Positions 37,901-50,775 of a stretch of DNA of 64,000 nt are shown here, in pieces. The position numbers and the translations under genes are program-made. The notes under the pieces are model-generated. The model ran no database searches. It saw nothing but the letters and a program-made list of their open reading frames with translations, and had not been told where the DNA came from. The DNA lies in contig NC_072471.1 in assembly GCF_027596085.1 (NCBI RefSeq), positions 12,714,810 to 12,778,809 on the forward strand, read 5' to 3'. Position 1 is the first letter of the stretch; every line of letters starts with the position of its first letter. Source of the DNA: Anoplopoma fimbria. Taxonomy: Eukaryota; Chordata; Actinopteri; Perciformes; Anoplopomatidae.

Positions 37901-38481
37901 GCAAACTTCTCCCGTGTGCCAAAAGTATTTGTTAGACAACTCCCAGAAGGTAGTATTTATAAATAGTGTTTATGGCATTGGATAGGTGTCTCGTGAGATT
38001 TTCTAAAAACCTGCAGGTACAGTAATGGAAACCGACAGGTGGGACTATTACACTGCACAAACAGCACTCCACACTAAAATAGAAAGTGTAAACAGGACGT
38101 CATCTTATTTCCTGTAGGTGACAGAACAGACGGGCTCTGTGTAACGTGAATCACTCTTTTCTTTTATGACTTTTGTGTTTAAAGACACGCTTTTAATTGC
38201 AGGAACAACTCAAAATACACCAATGAATATTTAGTCGTTTGAATTCATGTGTTTGCTCTTATGGGGAGACAATAGCCACTCATCCTCCCACAGAGCAGTC
38301 CATGTCCATCTCTGCCTCAATGCGTGACAAGGCACACATCGTCTGCTGGTTATCACTTGGTGACTGAAGCCTCTATCGTTACGTGGCCAGTCCCGGGTCC
38401 ATTACACCCAAAACGTCACGACACACGTCTACAAACAAACAGCTGGCAGTTAAAGTACCATAAATAGAAGCGTTTTCTTAC

Positions 38482-38600
38482 CTTTCCGCATCTGAGTGTT
38501 AGCTGGCTTCTTCTCGGTCTGTTTACTGGGATTCCTTCTTCTTCGTCTTCTTCGAGCGTTTTACGGCAGTAGGCTTCCACGATGTTGCACTACCGCCACA
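38482..38600 (-). other. Likely non-coding first exon of slc37a3
   Basis: On the minus strand the sequence ends GCGGAAAG before donor GTAAG (38481-38477), about 2.6 kb upstream of the ATG exon. The 5' limit is unknown. It sits about 190 bp from the presumed dennd2a start, suggesting a shared promoter. Confidence 0.5.
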
Positions 38601-38758
38601 CTGTGGAGTCCTGGGTAACATAGCGGCGCTCTGCTGCCGCCAGCAGGACAGGAGTGGAACTGCAGGTATAAGCAGCCAAGGAGACAGCTGTTCATCTTTC
38701 ACCTGTCACAGTGCCACTTGTGGGGTAGAGCCTGCCTCTCAACGGCTGCAGGCAGATT

Positions 38759-38766
38759 TATATATA
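38759..38766 (+). promoter_or_regulatory. TATA box, presumed dennd2a promoter
   Basis: TATATATA lies about 30 bp before a candidate leader exon that ends at a strong donor (CTG then GTAAGA at 38859). Spacing fits a TATA-driven start near 38790. The leader would splice to the acceptor at 41016. Confidence 0.45.
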
Positions 38767-38789
38767 GTTTAAAAACTGCCCCGCCGAAA

Positions 38790-38858
38790 ACAACTCAGTC
38801 CACTGCCTTACACCATAGCAGGGAGCAAGCACTGAACTTGGCCAGCACCTGATTTCTG
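38790..38858 (+). other. Likely non-coding first exon of dennd2a
   Basis: Predicted from the upstream TATA box and the donor at 38859. No ATG-initiated long frame is present. An extra leader exon farther into the 2.2-kb intron cannot be excluded. Confidence 0.4.
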
Positions 38859-41016
38859 GTAAGACTTTAACATTAGTTTGCTCAATAGGCCTAAATATGT
38901 GTTTAAACTGTGTGTATACATTTTAAAGGGGTGACTCTATAAGATAAGACATTGTTCCAAGTGTACATTGTGTTTCATTCTATTACAAGGTATCATATAA
39001 TATCAACAACACCATTAAGTAATTCAAGGATTCAAAGGTTTATTTGTTGAAGGTATAGGCTACGTGTAGTGAAGTGCGATGTGGCGCACACCTAAGGTTG
39101 TGCTAATAGAATAGAAAAATTAAATATAAGGAATAAAATTCAAATCAGAATATTGTACATGTATGTTAAATATTAAAACATACGTATGTCACAAGTGCAA
39201 AAAGTATCTTGTTGTATGCTTCCTATACTGATTTGTGAAACACCTCTCGGCAATGTGAGTTCATTTATATCATGACAGTTAAAAAAAACACTTACCGGAT
39301 GTTGGTTTCTCTTTGGATGTAACATTGGAAGTTCCATGCCCTTTCTTTTTTCACTTGAAGTTTACAAATCCCATGTGGGCTTCTCTTATTCATCTCTAAG
39401 TATGTGAATATACAGCCTGGGGCAATGAGGGTGGGCAGAGCTACAGCTGCATGAGCAACTGTAGCTCAGAAGCAGTTGTGATGTGAATTCCAACAAACTT
39501 CAGATTTGGAGGGAAATAATGTAACACAATAAGGTCTGACTCAAGTGGCAGTCATTTCCATGAAGCTTGTAGGCAAAATTAGGATATTAAAATAGATTCA
39601 GTCTGTTTCAGGAGTCATTCATTCAACATAGCTTGTTCTTAATGTCAGATATGACAGGGATAGCCAGCAGATACAGACATACATTAAGAGAGAGCAAGGG
39701 AAAGACAGAGAGAGAGAGGGAGAGAGAGAGAGAGAGAGAGAGGGAGAGGAAGTCATGTTCTGTGTGTGGGGAGAGAAAGAGTGAATGAAAGTTGATGATT
39801 GGAGAAGAGACAGGGAGGGATGCGTACAGTCTCTATTCTGACTCAATTCAACCTCTGACGACTCACTTCAAGGCTTAAATCGAGTTAACCTAATGAAGAC
39901 TTTTTCACGTGGACATACAGCACACCGTGGTGGTTTGGAGGTTATTTCAATGGATACTGTTACAGCAGCATCGGTTGCATTATGCTCCCATTTAACTAAT
40001 GAACACATGGAAACTGTACGACAGAAGGAGGTAAGAAGCAGCTTGGATTTACTGTGTTTTATAAACAAAATGAGTGGGACTTCCATGGGCTGTGTTGGCT
40101 TATATTTTCACTCAGTGTTATGAGAATAATGTGGTTTCATTCTAAATTTAATTGAGTCAATATTTTCTACTGAGTCTGCTAAATAACTGAGAAAAAAGGC
40201 AGATTAGGACAAAATAAGATTTGGTCAATTTCTTGAAGTACCTTTCTGGGAGGTCATCTTGGCATTTTGTAAAAGCAACCTCTAGCATATTGATAAATGC
40301 AACTACTTTGATTAACAATACAGCTCTGGATAGCTTGCTTTCTTTATCACACAGTTACTATGTAGCTGAATCTGTTACCCAGATAATCAGCTACAGACAA
40401 TGTATTCCAGGGCGGCATGCAGTCCCTCTGCTCATGCACACTGTCATTTGGGCCACATATCAACTAAACAAATGATGACAACAGCCTCATTGCTGGGAAA
40501 TTACCAAGCACTATCTTTGAGGCCACTGAACTTTGAAACGTTGGCCTTAGAGATGTGAAAGTATGAGAATCAAGAAGTGGAAGGCAGAGCAGAGCAAAGG
40601 TTGGTCTCCTGTGAGGAGAATAAGGAGCGCTAAAGGAAAGAAAAGGCAGTGATTCAATCATGCATAAGTTCCCTAATGACTATTGAAATGTTGGTGCTTG
40701 ATGAACTGCTTGAGGGAGTTGCACTGGCTGTCATGTTTTTCCTTGAGTCTGCCCAGCTGGCCCTCGATTACCATACGTTACCAGCTGTGAATGATGGCCA
40801 CACTGCCTTAAATGTTACAAAGATTCTTAATCTCATGTTGACACATAGAGTGAAAAAGAAAAAGTGTGTGGAGGTGTATTCAGTCTCAGAGAAAAAGCCT
40901 GAGGGTAATTGTCAGTTGGAGACAAACCAGACACGATGCTATTAAAAATGTTAATATCTAAATTATGAATCCAACTTTCAGCTTAAGATGCTTTCCTCTC
41001 TCTCTCTCTTTCTCAG
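38859..41016 (+). other. dennd2a 5' intron
   Basis: Non-coding, with a (GA)n tract at 39706-39745 and no complete repeat. It ends in a long CT tract and CAG at 41014-41016. Confidence 0.4.
39706..39745. repeat. (GA)n microsatellite
   Basis: About 40 bp of GA with a few GG interruptions. Confidence 0.93.
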
Positions 41017-41029
41017 GTCGACGGTGATC

Positions 41030-44000
41030 ATGGCGGCCACTAAGAGAATGACAATCACGCCCGAATGCATCTACTCCACTGTCAACAGGTTTGTATCAGA
41101 AAAGGTTTATCAGTGAACACTGTCCCTGTAGGAAATGGACATTTTACTCACAAATTCCCACTGAGAAATAAGTAACACGATTTAAGTTGCCCTTTATTCA
41201 TCACATCCATTAAGGAAAAGTCAGAAAAGGTCTTTCCCATTTCCTGCTGTTTATTTATTAAAACATAACAGTTTGATGAAATGGGCCCCGGTCCAAGTAT
41301 GTGTTTATTTAGCGAGGCTGATGAGAAGAAGATGCTCGGTCATAGCCTTGTCCTCTGGCATTTACTCTTTGGCTGAATTTTCCCACTGTCCCTGGAAAAA
41401 GACAAAGTGTCCCCTAACTGGCAGTCTCAGTGACTGTATGGGAAGTCCAGGGAAACCTGACAGCAGTCAGTAGCTTAGCCCTTTTTAAGCATATAATTGC
41501 AATTTTTTTATTTACTTCAGTGATACAATCATTATTTACTGAGAAATTCTATAAAACGTTGGTTCCCTACATTTTAGATTTTTTGCTGAAATCCCCCAGA
41601 TGAGCTCAAGATCCATTACCAAATGCAAAAAAATCTATTTATTTTAAAGTACCTTTACTTATAAAAAAAGTTATAATCACATTTTCTTTTTTCGTAAAAT
41701 TGATTAAGTTGCTTCGGTCATGTTTTTATCACTACTACCACTTACAGTGGAAGAAGTCGTTTCAACAACGCATCCATCTTGTTTAGCTATTTCAACTGTT
41801 TATCCATTACTTTAGCTATTTATTTTAACTAGTTATTAATTATCTAAATTGTATCCATAACTTTATGATAACGTTTGTCCAATATATCTAACTAACTATT
41901 TGAAACACTTATCCATTACTTTTAGCTATTTCAACTGCTCTGCTTGCTTGCCAACTATGGTGGTGGTCAAGTGTTCACTAACTTCATTTCATGTTTATTT
42001 GATAGGGCCAAATACAATAAGCACAGATAATTGCACAACAATTATCCAATGCAATGTATCACTGCATTAACTACTAATTTTCCAATGCCCGTCCCTAGAA
42101 GGACCTTTATAATAACAAATATAAAACATGTTCACGGATCACAAAGTCAAACTATGTGGTACATCTTGTTGACCTTACAGGAAAAGCTGTAGGGTGGTGG
42201 GAGCTGTGTACTGTGCAGTAAATGTGGCAGTTAGTGATACTGATCATTGTGACAATACATTTACAAAAAATCTGCATCACTCCAATTTGTAATCCTATTT
42301 GAATGGTTTGTTTGTGTTATTTTAATGTATGTTAATATGTATGTTTGTAACACCTAGTGAATGTGTCTTTTCTTTTTGTGTTTAGGCTAAAGAAGGAATG
42401 TGTTGGTGAGAGAAGTGTTTTCCATATCTCTTCAGGAGAAAACAAGCAAACTGGGAAAAGAAGAGAGGGGGTACCAAAACTCCCCTTCACCCCATTAGAC
42501 AACCTGAGCAACCAGTGGGGAGAATTACCTGTGATGGCTTCCAGGAGGCCGAGCTTCGACCCTCACAGTAATGATAACACTCTCTTGGTGGGCAACAAGC
42601 TCCCTAGAGCCAATGGAGGCAACATCAAGGACAAGATTTCTCTGTGGGAGGGGAAGGAACCCACTCATCCACCCATCACCTCAGGTTCTTTGGGCCAGAG
42701 CGCCGGCATAAAAAGGACAGAATCCCTGACAAAAAACAGGAAAACTTCTGAAGAGCCGAGTGCAGAGAGTTGCAGGAGAGTACCCTATAAGGAAAAGGAA
42801 AATCCTGGGAAAGAGAATTTAGGTAAACTTGGGGATTCAAGGCCTTGTTCACCTGTTGAAACTGGGAATCAGCAAAGAGGAACGCTCAAAAGCAGCAAGC
42901 CCAGTGGAAACCACAAAGGAGAGGATTGCGGCAGAGTTGTGCAGAAGGAAAAGCAAGATCACGAGAAAGAGAATGTAGAAAAGCTTGTTGGTTCAAGAGC
43001 TTGTTCGCCTACAGTAGCAGTACAGCAGCCAGTGGGCACGTTGAGGAAAAGCAATGAAAGACCTGCAGAACAGACCAGCCAGGAGAAGAGATCTGTATTC
43101 ACCCTTTTTAAAAACCTGGAGGCTATGGGGAAGAATGATGGGAAAACCCCTCCAGAGCTTGGAAACTACTTCAGCCCACCAAGCAAGGACAAACAGGCGG
43201 GTCAAACTGGTGCAGCGAAAGGGAAGCAGCACCAGGAGAATGTGTACACAGAGCCAGGAGCGCTCCCAATCAACCCAGTCCCCAAACCCAGACGAACCTT
43301 TGAGCATCCAGCCACCGCCCCCGTTGGGAAGAGTCAGAGGAAGGGGAGGGAGCAGAGGAACCTCCCCCCACTGCCCTCAATCTCTACAAAGAGTTCCTCA
43401 AAACCTCCATCTGGGGTCTACGGGAGACCCAGGGGAGAGAGAGTCAGAGACAACGTCAACAGGTAGAGAGGGAACAACAATGGACATTTTGGCTCATATA
43501 CTAGCCAGAGCTAAACCAATATAAAACACAATATAAAGTTTTGCGACCATAGTAACAGTTAGTAAACATATCTTCACCCTTTGCACTTTTGTGTTCACCA
43601 TGGCAGGAAATCCTTTGAGTTTGAAGACCTCGAAGGGTCAACTAGTCCGCTCTTCTCTCGCTCCCTGTCTCAGGAACATCACTATGAAGACATCCCAGGT
43701 CAGACATTGTCCATCACTGATTCCTCTTTTTAAATACACTTATTTGCTCTCTTGCCAAGAGTTAGATAAGAAAATTAAGCTTAGTATGAAGATGTGGAAC
43801 AGGGAGAGTCAGTTTGCCAATTTGTGGTTTAATGGGGGGTTATGTGCTTGACTATTTGTTGAGTATTTGTTGCTTCCCTGGAGTTTACCAGGGGCAAAAC
43901 AGGGGCTACTGCTCCTGAACATTTTCTATAATCAGAGTTTAGCCACATGGATTGAATTGAATTTTTGATGTTTTTCCACTCCATCATTAATAAAATTCTG

Positions 44001-47000
44001 CAGAAAATGATGTTGTATGCCATAGATATTGGATATTTTCACTGCCAAATGTTTGAACCTTGAGAACTGCCCATAAACGTTTGTTGGACATTGCCATCTT
44101 GACATCTGGTTTCCCTACAGACTCGTCCAAAGAGAACCCATATGAGGACATAGAGTTGGAGAGCCAATGTTCCCAGCAGTCTTTGCCCTCCTCTCCTGGC
44201 GCAGACACCACCAAGGTTCTTGCAATACAAGCCAAGCATAATACTCAGCAATGACACCACTTCTTTTCCAAATAACGGTGAAACTGATTTTCTTTGTGTT
44301 TAGACCTCAAGGCCCGGTTTCTTCAGGCAGAATTCAGGCAGGAGCTTCAAACTGCTGGACCTGCGGAGAACCAACCAGTCGCCCCAAAGCACCAGCAGCG
44401 GGGGCGTTTCATCTCCACCCAAGCTTAGCCCTCCCTCCACTCCCACTGGGCCCGAACAAACCTCCTGGCTTTCCGGAGATCCCTACAGCCACACCTGCCG
44501 CAGGATACCAACGGTCTGTGTTTGAGGGCATATTTTAGAGCTGTATATGTATTTCCAATCCATAATCCTTGAACTAGAGTAGAAGTTTTATCATACAACC
44601 CTAATGCTTACTTATTTAGCTTTAATCTAAATCCTGTGTGGCTACCAGGTTCCACTGTTGTAGCCAAAATATTATGAATTGTTGTATGGTTCTCATCCAT
44701 GAGGAAAATGTCATGCTGTACTATTTCTTCACACTCAATCAGAACTTTTTCCCAACAGGTTGTACTAAGAATCAACAGCATCTTTGAGGCTCGGATCGGG
44801 AAGAAACGTCTACGAAGGATCTATCATTACGCCGAGACAAGCTCAGGGAGAGGTGATGATGTTGAAATGAAACGTTTTAATGCTTAATAAAGTGGATAAT
44901 AATGTGTTAGCCAATTAATGGAGTTTTGGCTTAAGAGACATGACTTTTTTTTTCCAGTAACAGATGAGAACAGTGACTCTGAGAGTGAAGTTGAAGAAAG
45001 AGCGAAAGGTAGAAAACACAGAGCATTTATTTTTGTCTAAAAGTTTTTTTTTGACATTTTAAATTTATAACCGTGCTGTTTTTTACTTTCCTCTTTTCCA
45101 GCTCATCGTCAGCGCCTTGTGTCAGTCAAGTCCATACTGAGCCAACCAAGCCAGGCCCACTACAACGGCACCAGCACAAGAAACAGCTCTCTGGAACAGG
45201 AGCTCCACCAGCGTCGGCTCTTTGAATATTTTCTAGTTGTGTCACTGCAGAAGTCGAAGGCCGGTGCCCACTATTTGCCGGAGGTCACGCAGCAGTTCCC
45301 CCCGAAGGTCAGAATGTTTACTTGCAATCTTGTTTTACAGGGGCAAACCACTAATTTAACACGTTAAGTGCAGTTAACTCATCATGTGATCATCACTACT
45401 TAGGAAAAGTAGGATCCAGTCTTCTGGTTTTGAACTCACATTAGGGAATAAAAATTCTGCTGCATTGATTTTGACCATTCTTTAAACATCTGTCTCTTGT
45501 GAGTCCACAAACTTCATGGAAGTGCAATGTGAGAAACACTGAAGTACCTATTTAACTTTTGAGACCTAATGCCTAAAAATACAAATGTACCTCTTTAACC
45601 TCAGCCAGACAATAGTCAACATTTGGAATAATTCAAAATATGTAACTGATCCCAAGTCGACCAGAAAAAGATTTTCTCAATGCAAAAAGCTGAAAGTAGC
45701 ATTTAATCTATCCTAATTCAAATCTGTGAACTTTAACTTATTGATAAGAACATGCAAGCCTTTACCTTTTGATTATTGACAAATATGCATAAAATAATGA
45801 TGGAAATTATTTTAAAGACAATGCACAAAAGTAGAAAAAAACTAACGTACAACTTTCGTTATGTTTCAGCTGGAGCGGAGCTTTAAGTTCATGAGGGAGA
45901 CGGAGGATCAGCTGAGGATCATTCCTCAGTTCTGTTTCCCTGATGCAAAAGACTGGGAGCCGGTGGAGAACTACCCAAGGTGAGAGTGTAAAAGTTAACT
46001 TAATGCTACTGTTTATTAAATTCCACCAAAATTTAGGAAAAGTTATTTCTCAAAAAAAGAGCCATTTCTCTCCCATAGCAGTTCAATATTGGTGAACTCA
46101 ACTTCTATTACCACTAGAAGACTTGCTGTTTAACCAATAATATACATGACTGGACTGAACAGATGAGTCCATTTAGTCAGTTTGTATGTACATAACTATC
46201 TATGTATATTTCTCATATGTACAATCAAAATACGCTAATCACATGTTTATTTGTGTATCTGTTGTGGGTCGTCCCTGATAGTGAGATGTTCTCCTTTGTT
46301 TTGACTGGAGAGGATGGGAGCAGGAGGTTCGGATACTGCCGGCGTTTACTGGTAAATAGAAATGAGTTGAATAAATAAGTGCGCTGCTACTGAACAGGAA
46401 GTGGCTAAATACCACGATGACGGCTGAGTAAATAGCCGTGCCAAAATAGTCAGCGTGCCTGTGGGAAAATAGTCCATCTGAGAGTCTGGGAGGAAGTGTG
46501 TGATAGTGTGTATGTGTGCAAGTTTGCATATGTTTAAGTCTATGTATTTCAACAGTATATGTGTGTTTCAGTGCTGTTGATGTGTATAGTTATATGTTTG
46601 AATTTTACAAACTTTTGTGTGGCCTCTGTCATGTGAAAACCTTGCAACTCTTTGGGACTGATTACATGATCCTTTAGGATTTCAGCAACATTTTTCGATT
46701 TATAAAATACTTTAAAAACCTAGTTGTTTATCCCCCCCAAAATCATTGGCTGTTAAACTGAATTAAGAATAAATAAATACATTAAAAAGGTTAATGTTGC
46801 TGAGATTTTGACACAACAGCAGCAGGTAAATGTCCACCCTTTCTTTTCAGCCCAGTGGAAAAGGTAAACGTCTACCAGAAGTCTACTGTATTGTCAGTCA
46901 CCTCGGCTGTTTCAACCTATTCTCAAAGGTAAACCACTCCCACTGGTTCCCTATCATGATATTTTGGACATAAAAGTAATTGAGCAAATTTATGAGGTGT

Positions 47001-49570
47001 GTGTGTGTGTACTGTAGGTGCTGGATGAGGTGGAGAGAAGGAGGGCTTTGTCTCCAGCCCTTGTGCAGCCTTTTATGAGAGCCATCATGGAGGCTCAGTT
47101 TCCAGCTCCAGGCAGAACCATCACCATTAAAACTTTCCTCCCCGGCTCAGGCACTGAGGTGATTGACACGGAAATATTGAAATTAACCCTGTTTCTGGAA
47201 AATGCGTTTGATATTCGATTCGAATTTCAGGTTAGCCTACACTTGTTTGTACTGTGATAATGTGACTTTTTACTTATGTCAGCATTTTGGCAACAACAGT
47301 CTTAACTGGGAGCAAGAATAGATTAAGTGATGTGCAAGACATTTAATGGGAGTGTATGGTACATGTTTGGCATGTTTGGCAATTTAAAACATTTCGTTTC
47401 ACCTTCATGTGCTCAATAAAGGTAAAATTTACCTAAAGTTTTAAACATTTTTCACCACTATTTATGGTGTTCTATAACTTTGTTGTTTTATCCATCTTAA
47501 TCCCAGGTGATGGAGCTCTGTCGGCCCTCTGACTCGCGCCTGGAGCACGTGGACTTTGAGTGTCTGTTCTCCTGTCTGAGTCTGCGGCTTCTCCTCCGTG
47601 TGCTGGGGTCTCTGCTGCTTGAGCGAAGGGTCATCTTCACCGCTGACAAGCTCAGGTTGGTCACTCTGCTGGAGCTATTTATCCTGTAGGCTTACACAAC
47701 AGCCCATGTGATGGCTCTTAAAATATGAGGATGCACTGAACATCCTTCTTCCATCCTTTATGTAATTATGGAGTTGGAAGGTATCAAGTTCAAGCGCCAG
47801 GGATGTTTTCATTATGAAGTTAGAAGACACACGGGTGGTCCAGACCCTCATTTTTAAAATAAATTTAAGACAGTCCCAGCTTTATTCAAAGAGATATTTT
47901 GAGGCCAGTCTGTTGAGTTGTTGTTGTGCTGGGGCCAGATTGTTTGTTCTGCAGGAGAAAGCCAGTGGGAGTCAGAGACAGCGGTCACAGTAGTGGAATG
48001 TGAAGTCAAGTGACGTAAAGGAAAGAAGTATGTAACTTTGCTGTCCTCTCTGGGAAATGTTACTGTAGGGAAAATTCACAGGGAATAGACTGTATTTTGA
48101 ACCATAGACCCCTCATGTGGTGAGAATGAGAATTACTCACTAAATCTTTGTCTGTCTCTCCCACTCTCTCTCTCATTCAGAAAAAAAATCTACTATAAAG
48201 ACTTTAAACATGCAATGAAAAGCTTTCCCTTGTGTGCTCAACATCATTCAATCTGATACCCTCCACTCATTCTCCCTGTCTATCGCCTCTCCTTGCAGTA
48301 CTCTCTCCCAGTGTTGCCATGCTGTCGTGGCGCTGCTTTACCCCTTTGTGTGGCAGCACACCTACATCCCCGTGCTGCCCTCGGCCATGCTCGACATCGT
48401 CTGCACTCCAACCCCGTTCATAGTTGGCCTGCTGTCCAGCTCCCTTCCCCAGCTCACTGAGCTGCCCCTGGAGGAGGTCAGAGTAGCACTAATTCTTAGC
48501 AGTCATGCAGAAAAACTTGAGTCATTTAAAGAAAACAAATGTACTCATTTGGAGCTGTGAACGGATTTATCAAAACAATACATTAATGCTGCGACAATAA
48601 TTAAGGCATTTTGTGCGCAGGTTCTGGTTGTGGATCTTGGAAACAGTAGATTTCTCAGACAAGTAGGTCATGTGTTCTAGCATATTTATGGCTCTGCATG
48701 ATCCGTATGGATGTGAAACATATTATTTCATCTTTAACTCATCTACAAATCAGTTTTCTATCCTGTTTGTCACATTTAGTTGGACGATGAGGACTCCATC
48801 CTGCCCTCTAAGCTCCAATCAGCCCTGGAGACTGTTCTTGAGAGGAGAAGAGAGCTGGCTAATGAGAGAGTAGGAGACACACCTGGTGGTGAGACATAAC
48901 AAGGACTGAAACTGAAGACTAGCCATAAAAAGCAATGTCATTTTTGCAGCTGAGCAAGTTCACGTTCCAATGTTTATCTTCTATTCTTCAGATTCTGGCC
49001 ATCTTAGTACCGTTGTGTCCGAGGCCTTTGTGCGTTTCTTCGTGGAGCTGGTAGGCCATTATCCACTCTTCATCACAGGTGAACGGGAAGACGGCTACTC
49101 GTCCTCTTCCTCCTCCCCGGTCCCCTGCCTCTTCCAGCGCGAAGGTTTTCGTAAAGCAATCCTGTCCAAGACTGTGCGTCGCTTCCTGGATGTCTTCATG
49201 GAGACCCAGATGTTCGGCTGGTTTATCCAGGAGAGAGAGCTCCACAGGCAAGCTCTGAGAGGTAAAGAGCTGGAGTGAAAACAAGAGGTTCACCTGCTGG
49301 GAGCTGATACACTGATTCATGATTATTTTACTCTTTCATCAGGACTGTTTGAAGTGAGGGTGCAGGAATATCTAGACTCCATCCACGAGAACGAACACCG
49401 GAGGGTCAACAGGTTTCTCAAAGGCTTGGGTAAGTTTGTTTCTGAGCTGTTCCTTCTTTGCAATAGTGAAACAAGCTGTAAAAAACAGGAGGTTCATTCT
49501 CACTTCAAATCGCTCTTGTTTCTTTCCCTTTGCTCCAGGAAACAAAATGAAGTTTCTTTCCAAGAAATAA
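41030..49570 (+). CDS. dennd2a: DENN domain-containing protein 2A
   Basis: Rab guanine-nucleotide exchange factor; human DENND2A acts on Rab9 in endosome-to-Golgi traffic. Exons: 41030-41088, 42386-43462, 43607-43698, 44121-44215, 44304-44513, 44759-44852, 44958-45008, 45102-45307, 45870-45979, 46282-46351, 46851-46928, 47018-47158, 47507-47655, 48299-48476, 48621-48662, 48780-48888, 48992-49261, 49343-49429 and 49539-49570. The joined frame is 1049 residues (human 1009). The disordered N-terminus carries NIKDKISLWEGK (99-110), INPVPKPRRTF, FEFEDLEG and KENPYEDIELES. uDENN starts near RRLFEYFLVVSL (about 598), followed by cDENN (DKLSTLSQCCHAVVALLYPF across the 47655/48299 junction) and dDENN to the end (FLKGLGNKMKFLSKK). 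These blocks follow DENND2A rather than 2C or 2D. Exon 2 contains a 52-codon tandem duplication. ATG 41030 is the first in its exon. Confidence 0.95.
41089..42385 (+). other. dennd2a intron with dispersed repeat
   Basis: A/T-rich intron. Its 41740-41970 part contains TTTAGCTATTTCAACTG and TTTATCCATTACTTTAGC units, a repeat shared in inverted orientation with 51170-51365. No exon. Confidence 0.45.
41740..41970 (+). repeat. Dispersed repeat, TTTAGCTATTTCAACTG type
   Basis: Internally repetitive A/T-rich sequence with two TTTCAACTG and two ATCCATTACTT units. The reverse complement of 51170-51365 shows the same blocks (TTCAACTGTTTATCC, TTTTAGCTA). Probably two old copies of one family. Confidence 0.5.
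42771..43082 (+). repeat. 52-codon tandem duplication in dennd2a exon
   Basis: Unit 1 (42771-42926) and unit 2 (42927-43082) are 156 bp apart and in frame. They align as CRRVPYKEKENPGKENLGKL to CGRVVQKEKQDHEKENVEKL, and DSRPCSPVETGNQQRGTLKS to GSRACSPTVAVQQPVGTLRK. Divergence shows the duplication is not recent. It lies in the disordered N-terminus. Confidence 0.85.
45308..48298 (+). other. Larger dennd2a introns
   Basis: Introns 45308-45869, 46352-46850, 47159-47506 and 47656-48298 are non-coding, with no recognised repeat apart from a short (GT)n at about 46997-47010 beside an acceptor. Confidence 0.4.
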
Positions 49571-49811
49571 TGCCACTGTAATTGCACACAAAGAGACACA
49601 AACTAAAAAGAAGAAGCATTAAAAAAAGGAAAGACTTCACGGACTGCAGAAATACGACAAAGGAAATGATCATTTGAGTGCTTTTTCAGAGACGCTCCTT
49701 CACGCCATCCTCCTCCGTATCACCATGTGTGACTTTTGCTCAAGGACTCATGATGGACACAGGGAAGCTGTAGTGAATCTCAAAAGGGGAAATTGTGCTG
49801 TATTTCACATA

Positions 49812-49817
49812 AATAAA
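49812..49817 (+). terminator. Candidate dennd2a poly(A) signal
   Basis: AATAAA about 240 nt after the stop. Others occur later (around 49925 and 50160), so the 3' end is not settled. Confidence 0.45.
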
Positions 49818-50053
49818 GAAATTAGGGACTGTAGACTCACATAAATATTTAAGAGGTTCCTGGTTGGTTTGTTTTTTATGTTATATTCTTCATGCAACAG
49901 CACTCATGACCACAAATAACACCTGAATAAATTAGTATGTAGTGCAAAGGACACACTGAATGGTTCGATGAGTACGAAAACTAAGTAGTATGGTAGTCAT
50001 TCAACCTTTCACTGTAACTTGACCTGAAAGTTCACAGTCACTGCCTTCTCAAT

Positions 50054-50070
50054 CCACAAGGGGGCAGTAG
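50054..50070 (+). promoter_or_regulatory. CTCF-like motif downstream of dennd2a
   Basis: CCACAAGGGGGCAGTAG resembles the CTCF core on the plus strand. Motif only. Confidence 0.4.
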
Positions 50071-50775
50071 TTTGTTTTCTCTGATTAGATGATCTTGACA
50101 CTGTCAGTGACTGACCAGAAAATGACACAGACCTGCTTTCCCGCTCTTTATATGCTTCAATAAATAATAGATAAATATTCCCTGTTTACTGCATTGACCT
50201 TGAAGTGGTGAGTTACTGTCTTGATGTTGTGTGTTTTCCCATTGAAACAAATGTCTCATATAATCAATGCATTACATATTAGAGTTAACTTTGTAAATCT
50301 GTTCCGTCACCTATCTTCAGTTTGTAGATTAGAAACAGTGAATTGATGGTAAAAACATACTGTATCCAATGACAATGGGCTCAAATATTTACATTTTGTT
50401 ACACACTGGAAAATCCTGAGCTGGAAATCAAAGCCAAGTGAATAGTGTTCACTCAGCATTTGTGTGCCAGTTTTGCACAGTGAGTAATCCGCATACCACC
50501 CATCTGCTAAACATTCACTGCTCTGTTTGTGTGCTCGAAGTTATTTGGCCTTTTTTTACTACAAAGAGCCTTGGTTCAGAGTTGGTGGCAGCTTTACTAT
50601 TTTTGTCTCTGAGTCATGGAAACAAAGCAGATCTTTAGCCCCACGAAGAGGAAAGCAAATCTTTGTCAGCATGAAAACATAACACAGGTGCAGAGCAGAG
50701 CATAGTAGTGTATTGTCTAAGGACCAGTGCACTCAGAACGTGACTGCTGAGCAAGCCCAAGGGCCCCGGGGGCAT

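Larger units (their letters stand above)
35904..38481 (-). other. slc37a3 intron 1
   Basis: Non-coding, rich in repeats: a fish repeat with CATTACATTACAG (36474-36620), a degraded AGTAAAAGTACT-type copy (37280-37370), a (TA)n microsatellite (37576-37607) and a CCTAAACCTAAC-type copy on the minus strand (37745-37900). No exon recognised apart from the end pieces. Confidence 0.5.
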
